Of a stretch of 64,000 nucleotides of DNA, positions 29,882 to 40,403 are shown one piece after another (the stretch's first letter is position 1; each line of letters opens with the position of its first letter). Both the position numbers and the translations under genes were made by a program. Source of the DNA: Leptodactylus fallax (taxonomy: Eukaryota > Chordata > Amphibia > Anura > Leptodactylidae); contig CAMRHE010000352.1 in NCBI GenBank assembly GCA_947044405.1, forward strand, positions 1,214,501-1,278,500. The letters are read 5' to 3'. Below the pieces are notes generated by a model that was not told where the DNA came from, ran no database searches, and saw only the letters and a program-made list of their open reading frames with translations.

Positions 29882-31509
29882 CAGTCATATGAAAAAGTTT
29901 GGGCACCCCTATTAATCTTAATCATTTTTAGTTCTAAATATTTGAATTTGATATATCTAATAACTGATGGACACAGTAATATTTCAGGATTGAAATGAGG
30001 TTTATTGTACTAACAGAAAATGTGCAATATGCATTAAACCAAAATTTGACCGCTGCAAAAGTATGGGCACCTCAACAGAAAAGTGACATTAATATTTAGT
30101 AGATCCTCCTTTTGCAAAAATAACAGCCTCTAGTCGCTTCCTGTAGATTTTAATCAGTTCCTGGATCCTGGATGAAGGTATTTTTGACCATTCCTCTTTA
30201 CAAAACAATTCCAGTTCAGTTAAGTTTGATGGTCGCCGAGCATGGACAGCCCGCTTCAAATTATCCCACAGATGTTCAATGATATTCAGGTCTGGGGACT
30301 GGGATGGCCATTCCAGAACATTGTAATTGTTCCTCTGCATGAATGCCTGAGTAGATTTGGAGCTGTGTTTTGGATCATTGTCTTGCTGAAATATCCATCC
30401 CCGGCGTAACTTCAAATTCGTCACTGATTCTTGTACATTATTCTCAAGAATCTGCTGATACTGAGTTGAATCCATGCGACCCTCAACTTTAACAAGATTC
30501 CCGATGCCGGCATTGGCCACACAGCCCCAAAGCATGATGGAATCTCCACCAAATTTTACAGTGGGTAGCAAGTGTTTTTCTTGGAATGCTGTGTTTTTTT
30601 GACGCCATGCATAACGCCTTTTTGTATGACCAAACAACTCAATCTTTGTTTCATCAGTCCACAGGACCTTCTTGCAAAATGAAGCTGGCTTGTCCAAATG
30701 TGCTTTTGCATACCTCAGGCGACTCTGTTTGTGGCGTGCTTTCAGAAACGGCTTCTTTCGCATCACTCTCCCATACAGCTTCTCCTTGTGCAAAGTGTGC
30801 TGTATTGTTGACCGATGCACAGTGACACCATCTGCAGCAAGATGATGCTGCAGGTCTTTGGAGGTGGTCTGTGGATTGTCCTTGACTGTTCTCACCATTC
30901 TTCTTCTCTGCCTTTCTGATATTTTTCTTGGCCTGACACTTCTGGGCTTAACAAGAACTGTCCCTGTGGTCTTCCATTTCCTTACTATGTTCCTCACAGT
31001 GGAAACTGACAGGTTAAATCTCTGAGACAACTTTTTGTATCCTTCCCCTGAACAACTATGTTGAACAATCTTTGTTTTCAGATCATTTGAGAGTTGTTTT
31101 GAGGAGCCCATGATGCCACTCTTCAGAGGAGATTCAAATAGGAGAACAACTTGCAATTGGCCACCTTAAATACCTTTTCTCATGATTGGATACACCTGGC
31201 TATGAAGTTCAAAGCTCAGTGAGGTTACAAAACCAATTTTGTGCTTCAGTAAGTCAGTAAAAAGTAGTTAGGAGTATTCAAATCAATAAAATGATAAGGG
31301 TACCCAAATTTTTGCACCGGTCAAATTTTGGTTTGATGCATATTGCACATTTTCTGTTAGTACAATAAACCTCATTTCAATCCTGAAATATTACTGTGTC
31401 CATCAGTTATTAGATATATCAAATTGAAATGGCTGTTGCAAATACCCAAATATTTAGAACTAAAAATGATTAAGATTAATAGGGGTGCCCAAACTTTTTC
31501 ATATGACTG
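29882..31509 (-). mobile_element. Tc1/mariner family C, copy C1
   Basis: The termini are cagtcatatgaaaaagttt and the inverse ending at 31509. TA flanks lie at 29880-29881 and 31510-31511. The left inverted end lacks about 25 bp (gggtgtttgcaacagcc region) present in copy C2. The transposase is on the minus strand. Confidence 0.95.
30089..31111 (-). CDS. Tc1 transposase, family C (copy C1), open frame
   Basis: A full-length open frame of 340 codons from MGSSKQLSNDLK; a further in-frame ATG lies 15 codons upstream at 31156. Two HTH domains are followed by the DDE core, with WTDETKIELFG, QQDNDPKHSS and LNIIEHLW, Asp-Glu spacing 34. Compared with copy C2 it has nine residue differences. Several hit conserved spots: GRPRK reads VRPRK, KPASFW reads KPASFC, and FGGGSIMLW reads FGGDSIMLW. 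The frame is intact but the protein is probably weakened. Transposases of this type bind the inverted ends and cut and paste at TA. Confidence 0.92.
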   Translation of the reverse strand: MGSSKQLSNDLKTKIVQHSCSGEGYKKLSQRFNLSVSTVRNIVRKWKTTGTVLVKPRSVRPRKISERQRRRMVRTVKDNPQTTSKDLQHHLAADGVTVHRSTIQHTLHKEKLYGRVMRKKPFLKARHKQSRLRYAKAHLDKPASFCKKVLWTDETKIELFGHTKRRYAWRQKNTAFQEKHLLPTVKFGGDSIMLWGCVANAGIGNLVKVEGRMDSTQYQQILENNVQESVTNLKLRRGWIFQQDNDPKHSSKSTQAFMQRNNYNVLEWPSQSPDLNIIEHLWDNLKRAVHARRPSNLTELELFCKEEWSKIPSSRIQELIKIYRKRLEAVIFAKGGSTKY

Positions 31510-31511
31510 TA

Positions 31512-32560
31512 TATTGATGACCTTCTCTTTATCTGGAAGGGGTCCACCAGTTGTTTGGAATATCTTGAACTTGTATTAAACTGGGAAGATACTGTAATTC
31601 ATACCAAAGCACATTTCAAGAAGGTTGACGGCAACAGCTTACTCAATTTCAACAATGACAACTATAAGAAGTGGAAAGTTAATGTGCCATTCAGACAATT
31701 CAAACGCCTAAGGAGAAATTGCTCACGTACAACTGACTGACTCAGGAATACAGTGGCATTATGGTCAAAAGATTTCTCGAAAAGAAATCTCTCAAAACAA
31801 TAGAGTTAGCAGCCCAAAACCGCGAAGAGAACCTGACACAGACTGAATGTCTAAAACCAAGAAGAATAACCGATTCTAAATGAGAGACAGAAATGAAACT
31901 ACCTTACAACATATAATCACCAACACGAAAATATTCGTAAAATTCTGAATAAACATTGGTATATTTTAAAAAATGACCCCATTATTGGAAAATTTTTACC
32001 CACTACTCCAGCTATCACCTTTAGGAGAGCCAAGTCTATGAAAAATATTATAGTCCCTAGTAAACTCCGCCAGGAGAAGCCACCAAAAACCTTAACCTAT
32101 AAACAAAATACTCAAAATAAAAAAGGACTTTTCAGTTTCAGGAAAAAAACTATGCAAATGTTGCCTTTCCATAAGCAATAATACCAAAGGAGTTCAAAAG
32201 TAACACTACTGGATAAAACTTCAAAATCAAATCAGCATCTTAACTGCAAATCTGATTATGTCATCTACCTAATAGAATGTGGTTGTGGCCTTCAATACAT
32301 AGGCCACACTACATTACTGTTTCATTTAAGACTAAACAACCATAAGTCCAATGCATGTAGACCTCAAACATGGGGTCTCCAAGCATACAAAAAACTTTCA
32401 TAACAGTGAATTTTCATCTGTTAAAGTAGCGCCTATAGAGCAAATTCCTGTTACAGCAGACGACAGATTCAAGACATTACGTAAAATGTTCTAGATCTTT
32501 AAGCTGAATACTCTGAATACTAATGGTTTAAAATGAGGTTACTGAGATTGTCACTAAATA
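31512..32560 (+). pseudogene. PLE-2 ORF, C-terminal part with GIY-YIG endonuclease
   Basis: PLE sequence resumes right at the catalytic motif (YIDDLLFIWKGS at about 31513-31550). A block around VIHTKAHFKKVDGNSLLNF and VPFRQFKRLRRNCSRTTD follows, with an internal loss between LELVLN and WEDT. Stops interrupt frequently. The GIY-YIG nuclease lies near 32230-32330 (SDYVIYLIECGCGLQYIGHT). It is the continuation of 26940-29380, missing the segment between the SLYSNIPH block and YIDD. Confidence 0.85.
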
Positions 32561-32969
32561 ATTTCTCTTAATACCCTACATTCTGTATGTATAATTTTTA
32601 ACAAATTTTATATAACTATAATTATTAAGTCTTATTTGAAAACATTTTAAAGTAATGTTCTGCCCTTTTCACCAGTCCTATCAGCTCCATATTTACTTTA
32701 TCCTTCACTATTTCCTTATTCCTGACACCCACATTCACTTAATCCTCCACACTAACATAAATGCAGCGTTATGTTGGCTCTCAGAACCATTTATTATTAC
32801 ATTACATTTCTTGTCTTATCACATTCTAGATACCTACATATATCAAACCCTTTACAATACTCTAATTATAGCAGTATGTAGGCTTTTATAGTTATCCATA
32901 GCGCTACAAAAATGACAACACAATAGATTACCCAGAGGACATGCGCAAAGAGGTAAATATTTCAAGTCA
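32561..32969 (+). other. PLE-2 3' non-coding region, first part
   Basis: AT-rich and without a supported gene. It continues beyond the two Tc1 insertions at 35785. Confidence 0.5.
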
Positions 32970-32971
32970 TA

Positions 32972-34215
32972 CACTACTGTTCAAAAGATTAGGGTCACTT
33001 AGAAATTTACTTATTTTTGAAAGAAAAGCACAGTTTTTTTCAATGAAGATAACATTAAATGAATCAGAAATACACTCTATACATTGTTAATGTGGTAAAT
33101 GACTATTCTAGCTGCAAACGTCTGGTTTTTAATGCAATATCTACATAGGTGTATAGAGGCCCATTTCCAGCAACCATCACTCCAGTGTTCTAATGGTACA
33201 TTGTGTTTGCTAACTGTGTAAGAAGGCTAATGGATGTTTAGAAAACCCTTGTGCAAGTATGTTAGCACAGCTGAAAACAGTTTTGCTGGTTAGAGAAGCT
33301 ATAAAACTGACTTTCCTTTGAGCTAGTTGAGAATCTGGAGCATTTCATTTGTTGGTTCGATTAAACTCTCAAAATGGCCAGAAAAAGAGAACTTTCATGT
33401 GAAACTCAACAGTCTATTCTTGTTCTTAGAAATGAAGAGGAAGACTGGAAAAAAGTGTTATGGATAGATGAATCGAAGTTTGAGGTGTTTGTATCTCACA
33501 GAAGAACATTTGTGAGACGCAGAACAGCTGAAAAGATGCTGGAAGAGAGCCTGACGCCATCTGTCAAGCATGGTGGAAGTAATGTGATGGCCTGGGGTTG
33601 CTTTGGTGCTGGTAAAGTGGGAGATTTGCGCAAGGTAAAAGGGATTTTGAATAAAGGAAGGCTTATCACTCCATTTTGCAACGCCATGCCATATCCTGTG
33701 GACAGTGCTTGATTGGAGCCAATTTCATCCTACAACAGGACAATGACCCAAAGCACACCTCCAAATTATGCAAGAACTATTTAGGGAAGAAGCAAGCAGT
33801 TGGTATTCTATCTGTAATGGAGTGGCCAGCGCAGTCACCAGATCTCAACCCCATTGAGCTATTGTGGGGGCAGCTTGACCGTATGGTACGCAAAAAGTGC
33901 CCATCAAGCCAATCCAACTTGTGGGAGGGGCTTCTGGAAGCATGGGGTGAAATTTCTTCAGATTACCTCAGCAAATTAACAGCTAGAATGCCAAAGGTCT
34001 GCAATGCTGTAATTGCTGCAAATGGAGCATTCTTTGACAAAAGCAAAGTTTGAAGGAGAAAATTAATATTTCAAATAAAAATCATTATTTCTAACCTTGT
34101 CAATGTCTTGACTATATTTTCTATTCATTGTGCAACTCATCTGATAAATAAAAGTGTGAGTTTTCATGGAAAATACAAAATTGCCTGGGTGACCCCAAAC
34201 TTTTGAACGGTAGTG
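32972..34215 (+). mobile_element. Tc1/mariner family D (DD38E type)
   Basis: The termini are cactactgttcaaaag and the inverse cttttgaacggtagtg at 34200-34215. The left TA is at 32970-32971 and the right TA at 34216-34217, which is shared with the next element. The length is 1244 bp, short because the transposase is internally deleted. Confidence 0.95.
33374..34053 (+). pseudogene. Tc1-like transposase with DD38E spacing, internally deleted
   Basis: The first about 20 codons (MARKRELSCETQQSILVLRN) are the normal start. They are joined directly to EEDWKKVLWIDESKFEVF of the catalytic core, so both DNA-binding HTH domains are missing. The catalytic positions are the Asp of WIDESK, then QQDNDPKH, then the Glu of LNPIELLW. 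Counting gives 38 residues between the second Asp and Glu. A frameshift near 33690 separates the two segments. Such a copy could be mobilised only by a transposase supplied elsewhere. Confidence 0.9.
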
Positions 34216-34217
34216 TA

Positions 34218-35782
34218 CACTGTGTTCCAAATTATTATGCAAAAAGTGTTTAGGAGTGATAAGGTAAGAATTTTTTTTGTTTGTCAGTTAAACTCATTGA
34301 TGGTGATGTGTGTCAGGGCTCTTTATATCATTGAAAGCAATTGCAGACACCTGTGCTAATTAGTTTGGCAGGTGTGTCCAATTAAAGGCAAGAGTACTTA
34401 AGAAGGCTGTCCCACATTATTAAGCAGCCTACATTTTCAGCCAAAATGGGAAAGAAAAAGGATGTGTCGGCTGCTGAGAAGCAACAAATTGTGGAGTGTT
34501 TAGGTCAAGGCATGACTACAATCAACATTGCCAAGACACTTCATCGTGATCATCGCACAATCAAGAAGTATGTAGCTGATTCACAGCACACACGTGTGCG
34601 TGCTGATAAGGGAAAATTGAGGACTCTAACAGGCAATTACGTCAGGTTAAAAGAGCAGCTTCAAAAATGCCTTGTCATAGCAGCAGACAAGTTTTTGAAG
34701 CTGCTGGTGCCTCCAACATCCCCCCGAACAACAAGATGCAGGATCCTTCAGAGGTTTGCAGCTGTGCGTAAGCCATCCTGTCGACCTCCTCTATCCACTG
34801 CACACAAGCAGAAACGGCTCCAGTGGCCCAAACAATACATGAAGAGTGACTTCAAAACTGTTTTGTTCACCGATGAGGGCCGTGCAACGCTCGATGGTCC
34901 AGATGGATGGACTGGAGGATGGCTTGTTGATGGACACCCCATGAAAACACGGCTACGGCACCAACAAGGAGGAGGTGGAGTAATGTTTTGGGCTGGAATC
35001 ATGGGGAGAGAGATTGTTGGACCTTTTAGGATCCCTGAAGGGGTAAAGATGAACTCCATAATGTATGTGGAGTTTCTCAAACAGCACTTCCTGCCATGGT
35101 TCAAGAAGAAGAACCATGCATTCCGCAGAAAGATCATTTTCATGCATGATAATGCACCGTCTCATGCTGCAAATAACACATCTGCATCTCTGGCTGCTAT
35201 GGGCATAAAAGGGGACAAACTTATGGTGTGGCCCCCATGCTCCCCTGACCTCAACCCCATTGAGAACCTCTGGAGCATCATCAAAAGGAGTGTCTATGAT
35301 GGCGGGAGGCAGTTCACATCTAAGCAACAGCTCTGGGAGGGTATTCTGTCCTCTTGCAAAACAATTGAAGCAGAAACCATCCAAAAACTGACAAATTCAA
35401 TGGACGAGAGAGTTCAGAAGCTTCTTTCGAACAAGGGGTCCTATGTGCAAGTGTAACATCACCTCGAATAAAGTTTTGGCTTGAAAACTGTTTGATTTCA
35501 GTTTGTAATAACCTGCTAATGCTTATAATTTCCCAATGACCATTTTTTGTTCTTAATAAAAATGAAAAGGTTGCAAATTCTGCTGTGCATAATAATTTAA
35601 AACATGCGTTTTGAGTGTTTATTTTTTTTTTTTTTTAATTATACTGTTAACATAGGCAGTTTGTTCAAAAACCTTTCAATTATACTCGAATAGTTGATGA
35701 CTGGAAAATTACAATGACTGCAATTCATATAGGTAATTTTGGAAAATGAGAACATATTTGCATAATAATTTGGAACACAGTG
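34218..35782 (+). mobile_element. Tc1/mariner family E (DD37E type), copy E2
   Basis: The termini are cactgtgttccaaattatta and the inverse ending at 35782. TA flanks lie at 34216-34217 and 35783-35784. It abuts Tc1-D with only the TA between them. It is highly similar to E1 at 9493-11065. Confidence 0.95.
34446..35456 (+). pseudogene. Tc1-like DD37E transposase (copy E2), doubly frameshifted but open
   Basis: A 336-codon frame stays open although the segment from about residue 60 to 95 is read out of frame. Relative to copy E1 it lacks 4 bases (ttcc) near 34627 and gains one C in the C-run near 34725. The second HTH domain is therefore replaced by an unrelated peptide (VRLKEQLQKCLVIAADKF), while the catalytic core returns to frame. 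D144-equivalent (LFTDEGRATL), FMHDNAPSH and PIENLW are intact with 37-residue spacing. DNA binding is probably lost despite the open frame. Confidence 0.92.
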
Positions 35783-35784
35783 TA

Positions 35785-36169
35785 TATGCGCAGATGCGCT
35801 ATGTAAGTACTCTTTCCTTTTGAAAATAGCGATGTGCAGAGTATCAGTGCGCATAGTCAGTACACGATCTAGTGCGCATACGCGCACTTTCATTTCACTC
35901 CCGTGATTTCCAGCCATTGCCTAGCGCCCAAGCGTGGGCGTTGCCATGCGCTATGAAAAGGTGTTCCCGCACTCTCATCTCCTCCATACCCAGCAGACTG
36001 ATAGCGGTATTCAGGTATGTGTCCTGCATCCCAAAAAAATGTATTCCCTCTGTACTAATGGGCAAAGTAAGTTCGCCAATGGCGTTTCTATGGAAGATTT
36101 TATATTGTGCTAACTGGTCTAAAAGCACCATATTAATTGCTAACAAGAGTACCCTCTGAATTATACATA
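35785..36169 (+). other. PLE-2 3' non-coding region, second part
   Basis: It is relatively CpG-rich (tatgcgcagatgcgctatg at the start). It continues the region before Tc1-D and runs on after Tc1-A2 (37787-38300). No gene is supported. Confidence 0.5.
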
Positions 36170-37784
36170 CAGTGCCTTGCGAAAATATTCAGCCCCCTTG
36201 AACTTTTCAACCTTTTGCCACATTTCAGGCCTCAAACATAAGGGTATAAAATTTTAATTTTTTGATGAAGAATCAACAACAAGTGGGACACAATTGTGAC
36301 GTGGAACGAAATTTATTGGTTATTTTAAACTTTTGTAAAAAATAAAAAACTGAAAAGTGGGGCATGCAATATTATTCGGCCCCTTTACTTTCAGTGCAGC
36401 AAACTCACTCCAGAAGTTCAGTGAGGATCTCTGAATGATCCAATGTTGTCCTAAATGACTGATGATGATAAATATAATCCACCTGTGTGTAATCAAGTCT
36501 CCGTATAAATGCACCTGCTCTGTGATAGTCTCAGGGTTCTGTTTAAACTGCAGAGAGCATCATGAAGACCAAGGAACACACCAGGCAGGTCCATGATACT
36601 GTTGTGGAGAAGTTTAAAGCTGGATTTGGATACAAAAAGATTTCCCAAACTTTAAACATCCCAAGCAGCACTGTGCAAGCGATCATATTGAAATGGAAGG
36701 AGAATCAGACCACTGCAAATCTACCAAGACCCAGCCGTCCCTCTAAACTTTCATCTCAAACAAGGAGAAGACTGATCAGAGATGCAGCCAAGAGGCCCAT
36801 GATCACTCTGGATGAACTGCAGAGATCTACAGCTGAGGTGGGAGAGTCTGTCCATAGGACAACAATCAGTCGTACACTGCACAAATCTGGCCTTTATGGA
36901 AGAGTAGCAAGAAGAAAGCCATTTCTCAAAGATATCCATAAAAAGTCTCGTTTAAAGTTTGCCACAAGGAACCTGGGAGACACACCAAACATGTGGAAGA
37001 AGGTGCTCTGGTCAGATGAAACCAAAATCGAACTTTTTGGCCACAATGCAAAATGATATGTTTGGCGTAAAAGCAACACAGCTCATCACCCTGAACACAC
37101 CATCCCCACTGTCAAACATGGTGGTGGCAGCATCATGGTTTGGGCCTGCTTTTCTTCAGCAGGGACAGGGAAGATGGTTAAAATTGATGGGAAGATGGAT
37201 GGAGCCAAATACAGGACCATTCTGGAAGAAAACCTGTTGGAGTCTGCAAAAGACCAGAGATTTATCTTCCAACAAGATAATGATCCCAAACATAAAGCAA
37301 AATCTACAATGGAATGGTTCACAAATAAACGTATCCAGGTGTTAGAATGGCCAAGTCAAAGTCCAGACCTGAATCCAATCGAGAATCTGTGGAAAGAGCT
37401 GAAAACTGCTGTTCACAAACGCTCTCCATCCAATCTCACACAGCTCGAGCTGTTTTCCAAGGAAGAATGGGCAAGAATTTCAGTCTCTCGATGTGCAAAA
37501 CTGATAGAGACATACCCCAAGCGACTTGCAGCTGTAATTGCAGCAAAAGATGGCGCTACAAAGTATTAACTTAAGGGGGCCGAATAATTTGGCACGCCCC
37601 ACTTTTCAGTTTTTTATTTTTTACAAGTTTAAAATATCCAATAAATTTCATTCCACTTCACAATTGTGTCCCACTTGTTGATTCTTCACCAAAAAATTTA
37701 AATTTTATATCCTTATGTTTGAAGCCTGAAATGTGGCAAAAGGTAGAAAAGTTCAAGGGGGCCAAATACTTTCGCAAGGCACTG
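36170..37784 (+). mobile_element. Tc1/mariner family A, copy A2
   Basis: The termini are cagtgccttgcgaaaa and the inverse ttcgcaaggcactg at 37784. TA flanks lie at 36168-36169 and 37785-37786. Inverted ends are long and carry tgccacatttcaggc. Confidence 0.95.
36562..37569 (+). pseudogene. Tc1 transposase, family A (copy A2), one nonsense
   Basis: The frame starts MKTKEHTRQVHDTVVEKF and ends GATKY. It is continuous except for a TGA at 37054-37056 (HNAK-stop-YVWRK), where copy A3 has CGA (Arg). This is a classic CpG-to-TpG change. In-frame deletions of 3 bp near 37125 and 12 bp near 37255 also occur compared with A3. Catalytic motifs WSDETKIELFG, QQDNDPKH and LNPIENLW are kept (DD34E). Confidence 0.93.
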
Positions 37785-37786
37785 TA

Positions 37787-38370
37787 TATGGTAGCGCCAT
37801 TTACATCATTCCTATTTACACAAAAAAGAGGTGATGCCCCACAGGCTAACAAAAAAAAAAAAAAAAGCACTGTGTGTTCGAACCACCTATTTTCCTTGTG
37901 GTATACAAATTATATCACAATCAGATGTTTTTAATCAGTTTTTTATTTATTATAGTCAGATGCTTACAAGTTGATGCCAATTATATGTAACTTTGATGTA
38001 AATGATATAATGGAATATTGTGGTGTAACATCACTCTATACACCACACTGACAGCATGGATCACTGATCTATTTATCATTACTAATATATCGCACCAGCC
38101 ATTTCACAGTTATTAGCATCACTTGCTTTTTATTGCATATACTATTGATTTTATGGATTATTTATTGTATGAACCTACACATATAGGTATACTGTATGTT
38201 TTTATCTTTTTATTGTTGATGTAGATCTGATGAAGAGGTGTGCCTCCTAAAGCACTCTAAACCCTATGCAATAAAGTCCGAAGTACCTTTACAGTTCGGT
38301 GTATTCAGACCTGTTTTCTTGAGAAGTGCGCTTCCTGGAATTTCTCTGGAGCCTATTTGGTTCATCCACA
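37787..38370 (+). other. PLE-2 3'UTR end
   Basis: It contains ctgatgaagaggtgtgcctc at about 38227 and an aataaagt signal near 38270, a PLE-type 3' end like those at 15470 and 38750. No gene. Confidence 0.6.
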
Positions 38371-38374
38371 TAAA

Positions 38375-39053
38375 TAATCAGAGGAATAGTGTATCCTATA
38401 ACCAAAATCTATCTATCGGATGGCGATGGGATCATCCTTTAACACTAAAGAGCCTATATATAACGGGGTTCACTTATTTCTAAAGGAGGATCAGTTGCGT
38501 CCCCTTAGATTCACACACAAGATCCATGTTGATTCCCTAATCTATATATCCACTACTATTCTGAGCTATTGCCCTAGATAGATCTGGAGTAGAAATGTTG
38601 TTTTTCACCCCTTATGGAGAGTGCCCTGAAAAGTGGATACTTCTGTCCACTGTTCTCATGCAAATAAGCTAGCAGAGAAGGCAAGTAGTTTGAGAGTTCT
38701 TAGGCTGAGCTCAAGAAGACCAAGTAGTAGCAAGACCCTACGCGTTTCACCAGCTATCTGCTGGAACATCAGGGGAAACAACAAATAGCGATGTGTACTG
38801 CTAGGCAGTTAGAACAGTCAGTGGCAGTATAATCCCGTCTCTATAAAGGACTGGCCACACCTCCATCCATAAACAAGAGTGTGTTTAGTAGGGAATATAT
38901 GAACTAGGGAGTCAACATGTTGAGTGTGACGCAACTAATCCTCCTTTGGAAATAAGTGAACATTGTTATATATAGACTCTTTAGTCATAGAGGGTGATCC
39001 TATCGCCATATGGCAGATAGATTTTGGTTATGGGATACACTACTCCTCTGATC
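38375..39053. repeat. Inverted repeat in the PLE-2 tail
   Basis: The left arm at about 38375-38557 (tcagaggaatagtgtatcct) pairs with the right arm at about 38886-39053, at roughly 80% by eye. The loop contains, on the minus strand, gaaacgcgtagggtcttgc, a PLE 3'-end motif. Confidence 0.8.
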
Positions 39054-39536
39054 ACGAATGAAATTACTCCTATAAGGGCTCACTTGTGGGGCAACTGAAT
39101 TCCAGAACACATAGGAGGCAGTTACATTGATCTTGTTTTAGTTTCTATTTGTCCGGACAAGGAGATTATAATAATTTTTACTTAATAAAAGTTAAGTGTT
39201 AATTGATTACCAGACTTACCAATATATCTGCATAAACCTATCAGTTCTATTATATGTTCTAATTTGGGTCTACCTGTACATTTCATGAGAAAATACTGTA
39301 AACTGCCTACAATCTCCCTGCATACTGTTCAGGCTGGTATATCCAACATACACAGATAGAAAGCTTTACCAGTTTGTCACTAAGTTAGTCTATTGTAATT
39401 GCATAGGTTTTTTTTTTTTTTTTATGTAAACCCCTCTTCAAATGCAGAGCACTATGGAGTCAATGGTTCTTTAAAAACAAATAGTAATAATAAATTAATA
39501 ATAATGGCTGATACTTGGTCATATGAATAAGACTTT

Positions 39537-39918
39537 AAAGAGGTTGCCCAGGCTAAAATTTTATTTTTTAAAATTAGGCCAGGGGAGATGAAAAAAGAAA
39601 AAACAAAAACATAAAAACATACTCACCTGTCCCTGTTGCTCAGCTGTACTACCCGCAAAAGAAGACCGGACCGGACTGCGTTCGAAGTCCTCACAAGCTG
39701 TGACATCCTGTATCACTGAAGCCGCTGAGGCCAGTCAGCAGCCTAAGGAAGGGACCCGGGGATGTTGCCGGAAGAAAACAACAAAGCTGCAGGACCGGAC
39801 CGTGCTGGGAGGCACCAGAGCATCAGGGACAGGCGAGTGTGTTTTTTTTTTTTTTTTTTTTTAAACTTTCCCCAGCCTAATTAAAAAATATAAATTTTGG
39901 CCTGGACAACCCCTTTTA
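39537..39918. repeat. MITE-like repeat with aaagnggttgnccagg ends
   Basis: The left end, aaagaggttgcccaggct, and the right end, ggcctggacaacccctttt, are inverted. The interior has poly(A/T) tracts and gacgtgac-type CpG sequence. Related ends occur at 41684, 59708-60322 and 62680. Confidence 0.75.
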
Positions 39919-40403
39919 AAAGGGCTTGACCATGATTTAGGAAGGGGGGAATTGCACCCAACAATCAGATATTTATGGCCCAAAATACTAAACGGACTAT
40001 AAATAAGGATCAATCAGTTGGATTTCAACATTCTGACTCTAATTTCTCACCTCTACCTGTCCAGTACACCAAGTCAGGCAAGATAGCTTTATAAAAGGTT
40101 TTACATAGCTTTCCAGAATGCAAATAACCTAAATAAGGCTCTGCTCACACTGGTGTAAGAGGCTCAGCACATTTAATGAATACACTAGTACTGCAATGTA
40201 GGGCTTTTCTTCAAATGACAAAAGCCATCACAGAATCCAACAGACCCCATTATATGTCAAAGGGATCAGGTGACATTGGTTGTACAAAGGATCTGGTGTG
40301 GCTTCAGTAAAACAGAAAAGTACATGCACACGACTGTATGCATGTAGCAGGGCTGTGATTTACATCCGTGTGCTGTCCATGCTTTCACGCAGGGTAGTTT
40401 TAC

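Larger units (their letters stand above)
26180..39270 (+). mobile_element. Penelope-like element PLE-2 with nested insertions and inverted tail
   Basis: A PLE on the plus strand runs from a 5' region (26180-26480) through a broken ORF to a 3'UTR at 38230-38300 (ctgatgaagaggtgtgcctc, then aataaagt). Its tail at 39030-39270 is the reverse complement of 26200-26460. Nested inside are hAT-2 (29384-29879), Tc1-C1, Tc1-D, Tc1-E2 and Tc1-A2. The exact 5' edge and TSD were not found. Confidence 0.75.
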
